DNA of 54,269 nt from Candidatus Magnetocorallium paracelense (GTDB taxonomy: Bacteria > Nitrospirota > Thermodesulfovibrionia > Thermodesulfovibrionales > Magnetobacteriaceae). Location: assembly GCA_029001845.1 (NCBI GenBank), contig JAREWP010000037.1, positions 1-54,269 of the forward strand, read 5' to 3'. The stretch's first letter is position 1; the number at the start of each line of letters is the position of its first letter. A program made the translations under genes and the position numbers. The notes beneath the pieces were generated by a model. It saw only the letters and a program-made list of their open reading frames with translations, ran no database searches and was not told the origin of the DNA. Positions 43,286 to 51,601 of this stretch are shown here, one piece after another.

Positions 43286-44290
43286 ATGGGTAAGTCCGTT
43301 AGTACGACAGAGTTTAACGAAATGTTGAAGACTCTGGCAGGCGAATACAGAATATTCGCACCGAAAAGGTTTGTACATCATGGCAAATGTACGGGTACTG
43401 ATCTGATCAGGTATGGAGAAGTGCACTCGTTAGATGAAATCGAGTATAAAGCGAAATCCAATTTCTCGCTAAAGGAGATTCTACACCCCATAAATCAGAC
43501 AATCTTCTATTTCACGGAAACAGAATTTTCCGAGCCTGCCACAGAGAACAAAGGGATTGTCATCTTCGCCAGACCATGCGATATAAACGGCGTTTTCAGA
43601 CTTGATAACATTTTTCTTCATAATGGTGATGAAGAGGACTATTATTACAAAAAACCGAGAGATAAAGTCAGGTTTGTGATGATGGAGTGTACAGTGGGTT
43701 TTGAAAACTGTTTTTGCGTGTCTATGGATACAAACAAGTCAGACGATTATCATATGGCCGTAAGATTTGGAGGAGAGGAATATCTTCTTGATATCAGGGA
43801 TCAGTTTTTTATCGATGTTTTGGAAGGGGTAGGAGAGGATATTGAGTTTACACCTGATTTTATCAAAAGAAATAGAGTGGAAGTAAGACTTCCTGAAATC
43901 GATAGAATGCCGCCGGCTATGTATGATCATGAGATGTGGGACGAGTACAGCACCAGGTGTATTGCCTGCGGACGATGCACCACCACCTGTATCACATGCA
44001 GTTGTTTTACGACAACGGATATTGCCAACGAAGATAATCCCAAGCAAGGTGAGAGACGCCGCACATGGGCTTCCTGTCACATTGAAGGATTTACCGATAT
44101 GGCCGGAGGTCATGGTTTCAGAAAGAAAAACGGCGAAAAGATGAGATTTAAGACGTTGCACAAAATTTACGATTACAACAGGCGGTTCGGAAAAGGACCT
44201 ATGTGTGTAGGCTGCGGGAGATGTGATGACGCCTGTCCTGTATATATCTCGTTTTCCAACTGTATAAACAAGGTGACAAGTTATGTGTAA
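43286..44290 (+). CDS. asrA: Anaerobic sulfite reductase subunit A
   Basis: The 334-residue iron-sulfur subunit carries electrons from AsrB to AsrC. Two ferredoxin-like Cys clusters lie near the C-terminus: CIACGRCTTTCITCSC (about 225-240) and CVGCGRCDDACPVY (about 309-322). Conserved blocks GIVIFARPCDINGV and GFENCFCVSM are typical. The family acts in the cytoplasm in NAD(P)H-linked reduction of sulfite to sulfide. It lies 38 bp after narI with its own ribosome binding site (GAGGAGC), so it may be on the nar transcript. Confidence 0.93.
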   Translation: MGKSVSTTEFNEMLKTLAGEYRIFAPKRFVHHGKCTGTDLIRYGEVHSLDEIEYKAKSNFSLKEILHPINQTIFYFTETEFSEPATENKGIVIFARPCDINGVFRLDNIFLHNGDEEDYYYKKPRDKVRFVMMECTVGFENCFCVSMDTNKSDDYHMAVRFGGEEYLLDIRDQFFIDVLEGVGEDIEFTPDFIKRNRVEVRLPEIDRMPPAMYDHEMWDEYSTRCIACGRCTTTCITCSCFTTTDIANEDNPKQGERRRTWASCHIEGFTDMAGGHGFRKKNGEKMRFKTLHKIYDYNRRFGKGPMCVGCGRCDDACPVYISFSNCINKVTSYV

Positions 44291-44304
44291 AGGAGTCGAT
44301 AGCA

Positions 44305-45096
44305 GTGAATAATCCATATTTACCAAAACCATATCATATTCTGGAAATATTCCACGAATCAGAAACTGAATTCACCTTTAAACTGGAGCGCGATTATGAG
44401 ATTAACTTTGGTCAGTTTCTCCAGGTCTCATTACCGAGGATTGGAGAAGCGCCCATATCTGTGAGTGATTTCGGAGAGGGCTGGTTAGAGATGACAATCA
44501 GGGCTGTGGGTAACTTAACTAAGGATATCTTTAAACTCACGGCAGGCGATAAGATGTTTGTTCGCGGCCCATATGGTAACGGCTTTGATATGAGTGAGTA
44601 TATAGGAAAGCATCTTGTCATTGCCGCCGGAGGAACCGGGCTGGCTCCCGTTCGAAGCATGATTAATCATATTTACAGGGATGAGGGAGTGGTAGAAAAA
44701 CTTGATCTGCTTTTTGGATTTAAAAATCCCTCTTCCATTATCTTTAACAGAGATATTGAGAAGTGGAAAGAGAAATTCGACACCATGCTCACACTCGATG
44801 AAGCCTGCGGACTGGACGGTGTTTGTGAAGGGTTGATCACTAACTATGTTAAAGACGTCAGGCTCTCGGAGTTCGAAAAGATGGCGGTCATTGTAATAGG
44901 ACCGCCTGTCATGATGAAGTATACTGCCGGGGAGTTTGTAGAGAGAGGGGTGCCGGAGGAGAAGATATGGGTCTCCTTCGAACGTAACATGTCCTGCGCA
45001 CTGGGCAAGTGCGGGCACTGCAAAATAGACGAAACATATGTCTGCCTGGAAGGGCCGGTGTTCAATTATTCAAAGGCCGTTAAGTTAATCGATTAA
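44305..45096 (+). CDS. asrB: Anaerobic sulfite reductase subunit B
   Basis: The 263-residue flavin/NAD-binding subunit belongs to the ferredoxin-NADP reductase-like PyrK/AsrB group. It has an FAD-binding beta-barrel (about 1-95), the NAD-binding GTGLAPVRSMI loop (about 112-122), and a C-terminal [2Fe-2S] site CALGKCGHCKIDETYVC. The start is GTG 44305, with AGGAG 10 bp upstream; it is 14 bp after asrA. It delivers electrons from NAD(P)H to AsrA. The operon is interrupted after it by a family A repeat. Confidence 0.93.
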   Translation: MNNPYLPKPYHILEIFHESETEFTFKLERDYEINFGQFLQVSLPRIGEAPISVSDFGEGWLEMTIRAVGNLTKDIFKLTAGDKMFVRGPYGNGFDMSEYIGKHLVIAAGGTGLAPVRSMINHIYRDEGVVEKLDLLFGFKNPSSIIFNRDIEKWKEKFDTMLTLDEACGLDGVCEGLITNYVKDVRLSEFEKMAVIVIGPPVMMKYTAGEFVERGVPEEKIWVSFERNMSCALGKCGHCKIDETYVCLEGPVFNYSKAVKLID

Positions 45097-45114
45097 GAGG
45101 TGACAATTAATAAC

Positions 45115-45261
45115 TAAAAACAGCAATCAGCTGTCAGAGGTCAGCCTTCAGCTAAGTAAAGAATTGATGTTATGCCAATAATAAGCTTCACCTAATGGGC
45201 GAATCTGTTTTGAACCATAAAGTGTTGCAATTAAAGAGCTGACAGCTATATGCTTTTTTTA
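45115..45261 (-). repeat. MITE-like element, family A, copy 5, between asrB and asrC
   Basis: On the minus strand it starts TAAAAAAAGCATATAGCTG, then has TTGCAACACTTTATGGTTC, the central TTAGGTGAAGC and the end TGATTGCTGTTTTTAG. It begins 18 bp after the asrB stop and ends about 70 bp before asrC. It is in the same orientation as copy 4. Confidence 0.9.
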
Positions 45262-45332
45262 GTTAATATTTTCTTTGTGTCTTTGTGTGAGAATAAATAT
45301 CTTGTTTTAGACTGCTCTTAAAAGGAGAAAAA

Positions 45333-46331
45333 ATGACACTCGATATAAACATAGGAAAAGTTATAAAAAATGCTTACCGTATCACATCTACAAGAGGACT
45401 GACTGCTCTGAGAGTAAGGATACCGGGAGGGCATCTGGAAACAAAATATTTGGATATTTTAAAAAAGATTGCCGATGATTTTGGTAACGGCACTCTTCAT
45501 ATGACTACAAGGCAGGGTTTTGAAATTCCAGGAATTGATTTAAAGAGAATTCCAGAAATAAACCAACGGATAGGTCCTGTGATTCAGGGGATTGAGATTG
45601 ATACGGCAGGTATTGATATCTCCGAGCCGGAGGCAGGTTATCCTGCTGCCGGTACGAGGAATATTGCTTCCTGTATAGGCGGCAGAGTATGCCCCTTTGC
45701 GAACTGCGATACCACCGATCTTGCCTTTAAAATAGAGAAGAAGGTGTATCCCAATAATTTTCATGTAAAAATCGCTGTTACAGGATGTCCCAATGATTGC
45801 ATAAAAGGTCATCTCCATGATTTTGGAATTATAGGACTCTGCGAGCCTGTGTATGATTACTCAAGGTGTATCGGATGTGGGGCATGCAGCAACAATTGTA
45901 GAGCTGTCGCCACAGGCGCTCTTATTCTTAAAAACGGAAAAATCAGGCGTGACGAAAGAAGGTGCATAGGTTGTGGGGAGTGCGTACTCCAATGTCCCAC
46001 AGCGGCATGGACAAGAAATCCGATGAAATTCTATAAAATGGTAATTATGGGGCGTACAGGAAAGAAGAATCCCAGAATAGCGCGTCCTTTTCTCATTTGG
46101 GTCAATGAGAGCGTCGTTATGGACGTTTTGACCAATACATATCAGTATATCGATAAATATATAAACAAATCTCTCCCAAAGGAGCATGTCGGTTACATCG
46201 TGGACCGAACCGGTTATCCGACTTTCAGGGATTTTGTACTGGACGGAGTGAAACTGAATCCTGAGGCAAAGTTGTCACAACACATAAATTGGGGAGGATA
46301 TGAAAATGCATCTTACTTGTTTATCAAGTAA
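45333..46331 (+). CDS. asrC: Anaerobic sulfite reductase subunit C (sirohaem)
   Basis: The 332-residue catalytic subunit binds sirohaem and a [4Fe-4S] cluster through CIGGRVC (Cys-x5-Cys) and TGCPNDC (Cys-x3-Cys). Two further ferredoxin clusters are inserted: CIGCGACSNNC and CIGCGECVLQC. It reduces sulfite to sulfide by six electrons; related sirohaem enzymes also reduce nitrite to ammonium. It has its own ribosome binding site (AAAAGGAG), which helps because a repeat separates it from asrB. The gene is intact. Confidence 0.94.
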   Translation: MTLDINIGKVIKNAYRITSTRGLTALRVRIPGGHLETKYLDILKKIADDFGNGTLHMTTRQGFEIPGIDLKRIPEINQRIGPVIQGIEIDTAGIDISEPEAGYPAAGTRNIASCIGGRVCPFANCDTTDLAFKIEKKVYPNNFHVKIAVTGCPNDCIKGHLHDFGIIGLCEPVYDYSRCIGCGACSNNCRAVATGALILKNGKIRRDERRCIGCGECVLQCPTAAWTRNPMKFYKMVIMGRTGKKNPRIARPFLIWVNESVVMDVLTNTYQYIDKYINKSLPKEHVGYIVDRTGYPTFRDFVLDGVKLNPEAKLSQHINWGGYENASYLFIK

Positions 46332-46381
46332 AAAAGTGTTGATATAGATTACACAATGTCATTACATATAGATACTTTGCC

Positions 46382-46411
46382 GGCTTTTTCAATCCTTATC
46401 GATAAAAAGCC
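46382..46411 (+). other. Hairpin after asrC
   Basis: GGCTTTTT and AAAAAGCC make an 8-bp stem around a 14-base AT-rich loop, 50 bp after the asrC stop. There is no T tract, so it is at most a weak terminator. The gap up to hisA holds nothing else. Confidence 0.35.
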
Positions 46412-46493
46412 AGACGATTGGCTGTATGAAAGTTGCAAAAAAAGCCAGTGGCAATATAAAATATTTCATTGAAAGGAGAGCATAGCACTTGAT

Positions 46494-47213
46494 ATGAAGA
46501 TTATTCCTGCCATAGATTTGAAAGAAGGACAATGCGTAAGACTTCTTCAGGGAAAAAAAGATGAGGTCACGGTCTATTCCGACGACCCGGGAAGTACTGC
46601 AAAGAAGTGGGTTGATTGTGGCGCCGAGATCATTCACATCGTTGATCTTGACGGCGCCTTTACCGGTACTCAGAAAAATATTAGCGGGATCGAGAAGATT
46701 CGTAAAGCCGTAGACGTCACCCTGGAGCTTGGCGGCGGAATTAGAGATATGGAAAGGATAAGATTTTTAACCGATCTGGGAATAGACAGAATTATTATCG
46801 GTACGGCAGCGATTGAAAATCCTGAATTGCTAAAAAATGCCTGTAGGGAATTCCCGGGGAGAGTATTTGTCGGTATAGATACCAAAGACGGAATGGTGGC
46901 CGTTAAAGGATGGGAGGAGATCACTCAAAAAAAGGCAATAGATCTCTCTCTGGAGATGGAGAAAATCGGCGTTGCAGGCATTATTTACACTGACATAAGA
47001 AGAGACGGGATGTTGACCGGTCCGAATATCGAAGCTACCAGGGAGATTTCCGAGGCCGTTACTATTCCGGTTATTGCATCGGGCGGTATTTCCGGCATGG
47101 ATGATATTCGCAATCTTCTTGAAATAAATGGGCTTTACGGAGCGATTACCGGTAAGGCCATCTATTCAGGGGCCATAGATCTGAGAGAGGCTATTGAACT
47201 TTCCAATCAATAG
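46494..47213 (+). CDS. hisA: Phosphoribosylformimino-5-aminoimidazole carboxamide ribotide isomerase
   Basis: The 239-residue TIM-barrel enzyme catalyses the fourth step of histidine synthesis, an Amadori rearrangement. The catalytic acids D8 (IPAIDL) and D129 (VGIDTKDG) are present, along with the phosphate-binding loops ELGGGIRD and ASGGISG. GAAAGGAG lies upstream. It is a lone gene here, not in a his operon. The PRA-isomerase PriA type cannot be excluded without alignment, but HisA is most likely. Confidence 0.93.
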   Translation: MKIIPAIDLKEGQCVRLLQGKKDEVTVYSDDPGSTAKKWVDCGAEIIHIVDLDGAFTGTQKNISGIEKIRKAVDVTLELGGGIRDMERIRFLTDLGIDRIIIGTAAIENPELLKNACREFPGRVFVGIDTKDGMVAVKGWEEITQKKAIDLSLEMEKIGVAGIIYTDIRRDGMLTGPNIEATREISEAVTIPVIASGGISGMDDIRNLLEINGLYGAITGKAIYSGAIDLREAIELSNQ

Positions 47214-47230
47214 AAGAGCGGCGATAATAC

Positions 47231-47827
47231 GTGTCTAATCCCGATGACCTCCCTCCCAAAACTCCTTTTACCAGAACCGGAATCATTGCACTCACTTTTT
47301 TGACAGAAGGTGTGGCCGTTGTACTGGCTCTTATTCTGGCGAATGTTTTCGAAATCAGGCTTTTTGTACGATCACCGGATTTATTAAAAGACATTATTAT
47401 CGGAACGTCAGGAGCTTCCCTGCCTCTTTTTCTCTTTATTTTCACCCTATCGGAATACGCCGAGTCGATACCTTTTTTAAGTTCCTTAAAAAGGACGTTA
47501 ATCAATGAAGTCAGGCCCATCTTTGCCAATGTCAGCTTAACGGATATTATTGCAATATCCCTTCTTGCAGGTGTTGCCGAGGAACTTCTTTTCAGAGGTG
47601 TGATTCAGGTAAAACTGGGCATTTTCTGGACAAGCATTATCTTCGGTCTCCTCCATTTTATTACTCCTGCATACTTCCTGATAGCAACTTTTATGGGAAT
47701 TTATATAGGATTGATGTTCGATTATTATCAAAGCATAGTGATCCCGATTCAGCTCCACTTTATCTATGACCTGGGTGCTTTGATTTATCTAAAATATCTT
47801 ATTCGCGAAAAAGAAGAAGGTAATTAA
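47231..47827 (+). CDS. CPBP-family intramembrane metalloprotease
   Basis: This 198-residue, multi-spanning membrane protein has the CPBP (Abi) motifs AEELLFRG (EExxxR, about 116-123), FGLLHF (about 137-142) and LHFIYD near the C-terminus, which supply the catalytic Glu and metal ligands. Members act as CAAX-type prenyl proteases or in immunity and stress. The start is GTG 47231, 17 bp after hisA and without a strong ribosome binding site, so it probably depends on hisA translation. The substrate is unknown. Confidence 0.87.
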   Translation: MSNPDDLPPKTPFTRTGIIALTFLTEGVAVVLALILANVFEIRLFVRSPDLLKDIIIGTSGASLPLFLFIFTLSEYAESIPFLSSLKRTLINEVRPIFANVSLTDIIAISLLAGVAEELLFRGVIQVKLGIFWTSIIFGLLHFITPAYFLIATFMGIYIGLMFDYYQSIVIPIQLHFIYDLGALIYLKYLIREKEEGN

Positions 47828-47905
47828 TAAACATTGCAAAAACAAATCTCTGTCAGTCAGCTATCAATTTCTATAGTGACTCATGCCGGGTTAGATTAAA
47901 TTACC

Positions 47906-48404
47906 CTAATCACTACATAACTCATCAATCAATTTTTTACGTAAAGTGTCCACCTGGTTTATCAAAGATTCGGAGAGCTTTAAAGAGTCCTCTGCATCAT
48001 ACTCGTCTATGGATTCAAAGTCACCATAATCAACATCAGTTCTCCTTGAGAGGAGGAGTTTAAAATCCTTCACTATCTTAGTAGGGAGAATACCAGATTT
48101 AATAAATCTGAGGCTTACCATTGTTATGACGTCGTCATGAGTTTCAGGATTTACACCTTGAAGAATCAAGAGTGACCTTATCGCATTAAGGGTTGACTCA
48201 AAAATAAATTCGCATTTTTATTTTTGAGTCAACCCTAAGAGCCGCATAATAACTCCTGTTAACAGACGTCTTAAACCTGAATTCTTTAAAATTACTGCGA
48301 GCGTCTTTCAAAAACTCAAGAGCCTTTTCCATCCTGATATGGCTGAGACTCTTTTTATCTTTTGGTTCTAATTGAAGTGGTCTTGACAAACCCGTCCACT
48401 TCAC
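47906..48404 (-). pseudogene. HEPN-domain gene split by a 46-bp palindrome
   Basis: The 5' part (start GTG 48404 or ATG 48332) reads MEKALEFLKDARSNF and SVNRSYYAAL, the start of a HEPN helical domain. The 3' part resumes as NAIRSLLILQGVNPETHDDV and ends at 47906 (LIDELCSD). Between them lies a 46-bp perfect palindrome at 48190-48235 that brings an in-frame stop. Removing the element and one TTA copy joins AAL and NAIRS in frame and gives a complete domain of about 140 residues. HEPN proteins often act as toxin RNases beside nucleotidyltransferase antitoxins, but none is adjacent. The 5' end overlaps the P-type ATPase stop. Confidence 0.88.
48190..48235. mobile_element. 46-bp perfect palindromic insertion with TAA target duplication
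   Basis: GGGTTGACTCAAAAATAAA and its exact 19-bp complement enclose the 8-base loop TTCGCATT. The element is flanked on both sides by TAA (48187-48189 and 48236-48238) on the + strand. Deleting the element with one TAA restores the HEPN reading frame. It carries no gene and must have been moved by an enzyme encoded elsewhere. It could alternatively form as a DNA or RNA hairpin. Confidence 0.85.
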
Positions 48405-50532
48405 ATGGACGTTTATCCTCTATTTCTATCGGTTCATCCTTTTGATATTTTACCAAAGGCCATAGAGTATTAGAGACTCCGACAACGGTCCCCAGATAAT
48501 ATAATACCATTCCCGTTAAAAGACCGAAGTTAAATAGATAAACTCCTCCTATGCAGATTACACCCGGAACGATCGTGGCCTTAAAATTGGTGCTCATTGT
48601 ATTTTCAAATTGATCCACAAGTTCGAAAAGCTGTTTCAGATGGTTCAGACTTCCATCCATCAGAACGATTTGAGCAGTATCGACAGCCACAGTGGAAGCA
48701 CCTTTAAGGGAGATAGAAACTTGAGCCGATTTGAGGGCAATTGCATCATTTATACCGTCACCGATAAAGCAGACAAATCGACCTTCCTTCGATAGTCCTT
48801 TAACCAAATCGGCTTTATTTTCAGGTAAAACTTCTGCAAAATAATTGTCTATTCCCAGAGCTTCAGCCATACAACGAGTGGGTTCTTCATGGTCACCTGA
48901 AACTATATAAAGTTTTATATTTCGTTGCTTCAGGTATTGAATAATTTCAGCCGCTTCAGGACGGATAGTCGGATGTATTTCGAAGATACCTTTCAATTGG
49001 TTATTAATGCTTATATAAATCAACGAAAACCCTTCAGACTCTGCTTTATTCTGAATATCCATGGTAATTTCCGGTAATTCAATTCCTTCACGAGACATAA
49101 AACGGGCGCTACCAATGAAAATCCGGTCTCCATTAATTCTGACTTTAATACCATAACCTACTTCATAGTCGGCTTCATCCAAATCAGGTAAATTTATATC
49201 TTTACTCTCCGATTTATCTACAATCGCCCTGGCTATCGGGTGCGTGTGACGATATTCAGCAGCCGCAGCATAGCCTAACAGGGTATCTTCATCATAATCT
49301 GCAATACAATGAATTTGGGTGACTTCGGGTTGTTCCATAGTCAAAGTACCTGTTTTATCAAAGACAACGGTATCGACTTGACGTATTGATTCCAATACCC
49401 TTCCATCTTTAATCAAAATTCCGTTGCGAGAGAGAATTTGCAGATAGCTGAGTACTGTGAGCGGGCCTAATGAGATCATATTCGCACCGAGGGCGGACCA
49501 CATGACAGTCAGTGCAGGTCCTGATCCCTTTAATATCCACGTTGTTCCTGTAATACCTAATTCAAATGGCACAAACTTATCTGCAATTTCCTGTCCGCGA
49601 ATAACAAGCGTATCTTTATAGTTTTGAGCATTTTCGAGTACTTTGGCAATTTTAGCTGCAACAGTTTCTTCTCCTGCTGTTTCCACACAGATATGAATAC
49701 TACCTGACAACATCAATGTAGCCGCAAACACCTTGTCGCCGGTTGCTTTCTCCACCGGCTGACTTTCACCGGTAAGAATATGCTGATCGATGGTAGCATC
49801 TCCTTTCTTAATGCTACCATCTACAGGGATGATTTCTCCTGTGTTAACAACTACAACATCCCCTGGCTGTATTGCGGTAATATCGACTTCAATTTCTACA
49901 CCATCTTTTTCGAGCCACGCCTTTGGCGGATGATTGCCAAAAACACTTACCAGTTGCTTTTTAGAGTGATCTTCGGTTTTATTGATAATTTTAACAAAAA
50001 ATCTGCCTACCAGCCCCCCCACGGCAGCCAGGATTAAATGACCATCTACAATCATGCCTACTATCAGAATTCCGTTTATCATAAATAAGCTGAAAAAACG
50101 TTTAGATTTAATATCACGCCAAATAAATTTATAAAGATCTCGGGCCAAATACATGATCATTGTTACACTTAATATTGAAAATAGAGGTGATATACTGCCC
50201 AATAAAGCTGTTGTAACCGCTCCGGCAGAAAGAATAATGTTTTGATTAACATTTTCCTGTTCTTTTCGCATCCCCGTGCTTAAGTCTGCAGATTTCGTTA
50301 ACTGCTGTCGTTCATCGTCGCTTACAACACTCTTTACATCTTTAAAAAGTTTTGTTAAGCTAAAATTTTTTTTGCCTGCACTGTTCTCTAAATATAGGGT
50401 TTCACTGCTATTCGATCGGGTGTTAACACTGTCGGATTGTTCGGATGTTTTGACAGACAGTTGATCTTTGTTACGCTTTCTCATAAAAAATGTAGCCCCG
50501 GCAATACCGATTAAAGTAAGTTCAATTAACAT
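48355..50532 (-). CDS. P1B-like heavy-metal P-type ATPase without CPC motif
   Basis: The 725-residue transporter has the full catalytic core: TGES (about 253), phosphorylated D392 in DKTGTLT, the P1B-specific HP signature (RHTHP) and GDGIND. Where P1B pumps carry CPC or a variant in the sixth membrane helix, this protein reads MISLGPLTVLSYL (about 349-361), with no Cys at all. There is also no N-terminal heavy-metal domain; instead, a single membrane helix and a charged low-complexity stretch lead in. The transported ion is therefore unclear. The last 50 bp overlap the broken HEPN gene. Nothing is seen in 50533-50677 upstream. Confidence 0.85.
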   Translation of the reverse strand: MLIELTLIGIAGATFFMRKRNKDQLSVKTSEQSDSVNTRSNSSETLYLENSAGKKNFSLTKLFKDVKSVVSDDERQQLTKSADLSTGMRKEQENVNQNIILSAGAVTTALLGSISPLFSILSVTMIMYLARDLYKFIWRDIKSKRFFSLFMINGILIVGMIVDGHLILAAVGGLVGRFFVKIINKTEDHSKKQLVSVFGNHPPKAWLEKDGVEIEVDITAIQPGDVVVVNTGEIIPVDGSIKKGDATIDQHILTGESQPVEKATGDKVFAATLMLSGSIHICVETAGEETVAAKIAKVLENAQNYKDTLVIRGQEIADKFVPFELGITGTTWILKGSGPALTVMWSALGANMISLGPLTVLSYLQILSRNGILIKDGRVLESIRQVDTVVFDKTGTLTMEQPEVTQIHCIADYDEDTLLGYAAAAEYRHTHPIARAIVDKSESKDINLPDLDEADYEVGYGIKVRINGDRIFIGSARFMSREGIELPEITMDIQNKAESEGFSLIYISINNQLKGIFEIHPTIRPEAAEIIQYLKQRNIKLYIVSGDHEEPTRCMAEALGIDNYFAEVLPENKADLVKGLSKEGRFVCFIGDGINDAIALKSAQVSISLKGASTVAVDTAQIVLMDGSLNHLKQLFELVDQFENTMSTNFKATIVPGVICIGGVYLFNFGLLTGMVLYYLGTVVGVSNTLWPLVKYQKDEPIEIEDKRPCEVDGFVKTTSIRTKR

Positions 50533-50677
50533 GATAAATTCCCATAATCTTCCTTCGAATATTCAGCTTCTAATTATAGCAAATCCTATCATCTTTAATC
50601 ATAAATTCTCCCTTTAATGTTAATAGTTTGCCTGTTCCCGCCTACTCTCCCAGTTAAAAAGTCAATTAATAGATATT

Positions 50678-51076
50678 GTGGTCATAAAGAGGGTGGAGGT
50701 AAAAGATTTCGGTCTGGTTTTAGACCGGATCTATTGGGAGGCCTTTGATAACTTAAATGAGCATAATCTTATATCTTTCAAGTCATATGTCGAGACATTC
50801 GGTTCCTATGAGACAGAGGAGTTGTTCGGACATTTAATCAACTAAGGATACAGGATTTCTCAAGGCCGCTAAAGAGAGAGGAGTAATGGATCTTGATCTC
50901 GGTACGATCAAAAAGATAAGGTTTATAAGGACAAGAACAACGGATAATCCGGTACTCGGATTATAGAGAAGGTAAAGAGTTGTTATGAAATATTAAAAAA
51001 AGAAGGCAGTTTAATATCACAGGTAAGCGGTTATTTAAAGAAGATAGGAAAATATAAAGGAGAGGTGATCTGGTGA
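50678..51076 (+). pseudogene. Degenerate coding remnant of unknown type
   Basis: Three pieces in different frames follow each other: VEVKDFGLVLDRIYWEAF ... EELFGHLIN (stop), then TGFLKAAKERGVMDLDLG ... TTDNPVLGL (stop), then EKVKSCYEILKKEGSLISQV ... YKGEVIW (stop at 51076). Codon use is coding-like, so this is a decayed gene with at least two frameshifts. I do not recognise the family. It seems to have landed where the antitoxin of the HigB-type toxin next door should be. Confidence 0.55.
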
Positions 51077-51092
51077 TATCAATTAACATTTT

Positions 51093-51376
51093 TTAACCTC
51101 CATGATAATCTTCATAATCAACAACTTCTGTATCTTCACCATTAAATACAAATGTCATGCGCCAATTACCACTAACATTAACTGCCCATGTACCTTTGCG
51201 CTTACCGGATAGTTCATGTAAATTTAAACCCGGTAAGTTCATATCACGAGGGCATGTAGCCACATTTAAACGACCAAGAATATGCCTCAAACGTTTTTCG
51301 TGTTTAGCTTGAACACCTGCTTTGTTTCCTGTTATAAAAAACTTTCGATTCCTTTATGCTTAAAGCTTTTAATCAT
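51093..51376 (-). pseudogene. HigB-type toxin with a frameshift
   Basis: From ATG 51376 the minus strand reads MIKSFKHKGIESF, then needs one extra T in a T run near residue 14 to continue as ITGNKAGVQAKHEKRLRHIL, GRLNVATCPRDMNLPGLNLH and VSGNWRMTFVF, ending YEDYHGG. Blocks of the RelE-fold HigB toxin (RLNVAT, LHELSGKRKGTWAV, NWRMTF) are intact. The open part alone (51093-51290) begins too late to be a full toxin. The fault is a single base in a homopolymer, so a sequencing error must be considered. A ribosome binding site and ATG for an antitoxin follow (about 51080-51090), but its frame is lost at once. Confidence 0.75.
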
Positions 51377-51601
51377 GTATTAATTGCAATCTATAATACT
51401 ACCTTAATTATATCATAGTTTCCCTAAACGTTGCATAGGACTAAATAGATTTTCATGAGAATGATTTCACTTCGATTCTCCGGATTAAATAACAGCTAAG
51501 AGATTACTTAGATTTCTTGTTGTTGAAATTATATAGATTTGCATTGAGAATGCAAATTTGTCTTGATATTCATATTGATGATTAGTTAATCTAATTACAA
51601 T

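Noticed and set aside
23661-45261. CRISPR-like repeats formed by the family A copies
   Set aside because: The copies are kilobases apart, in both orientations and about 150 bp long. They are dispersed elements.
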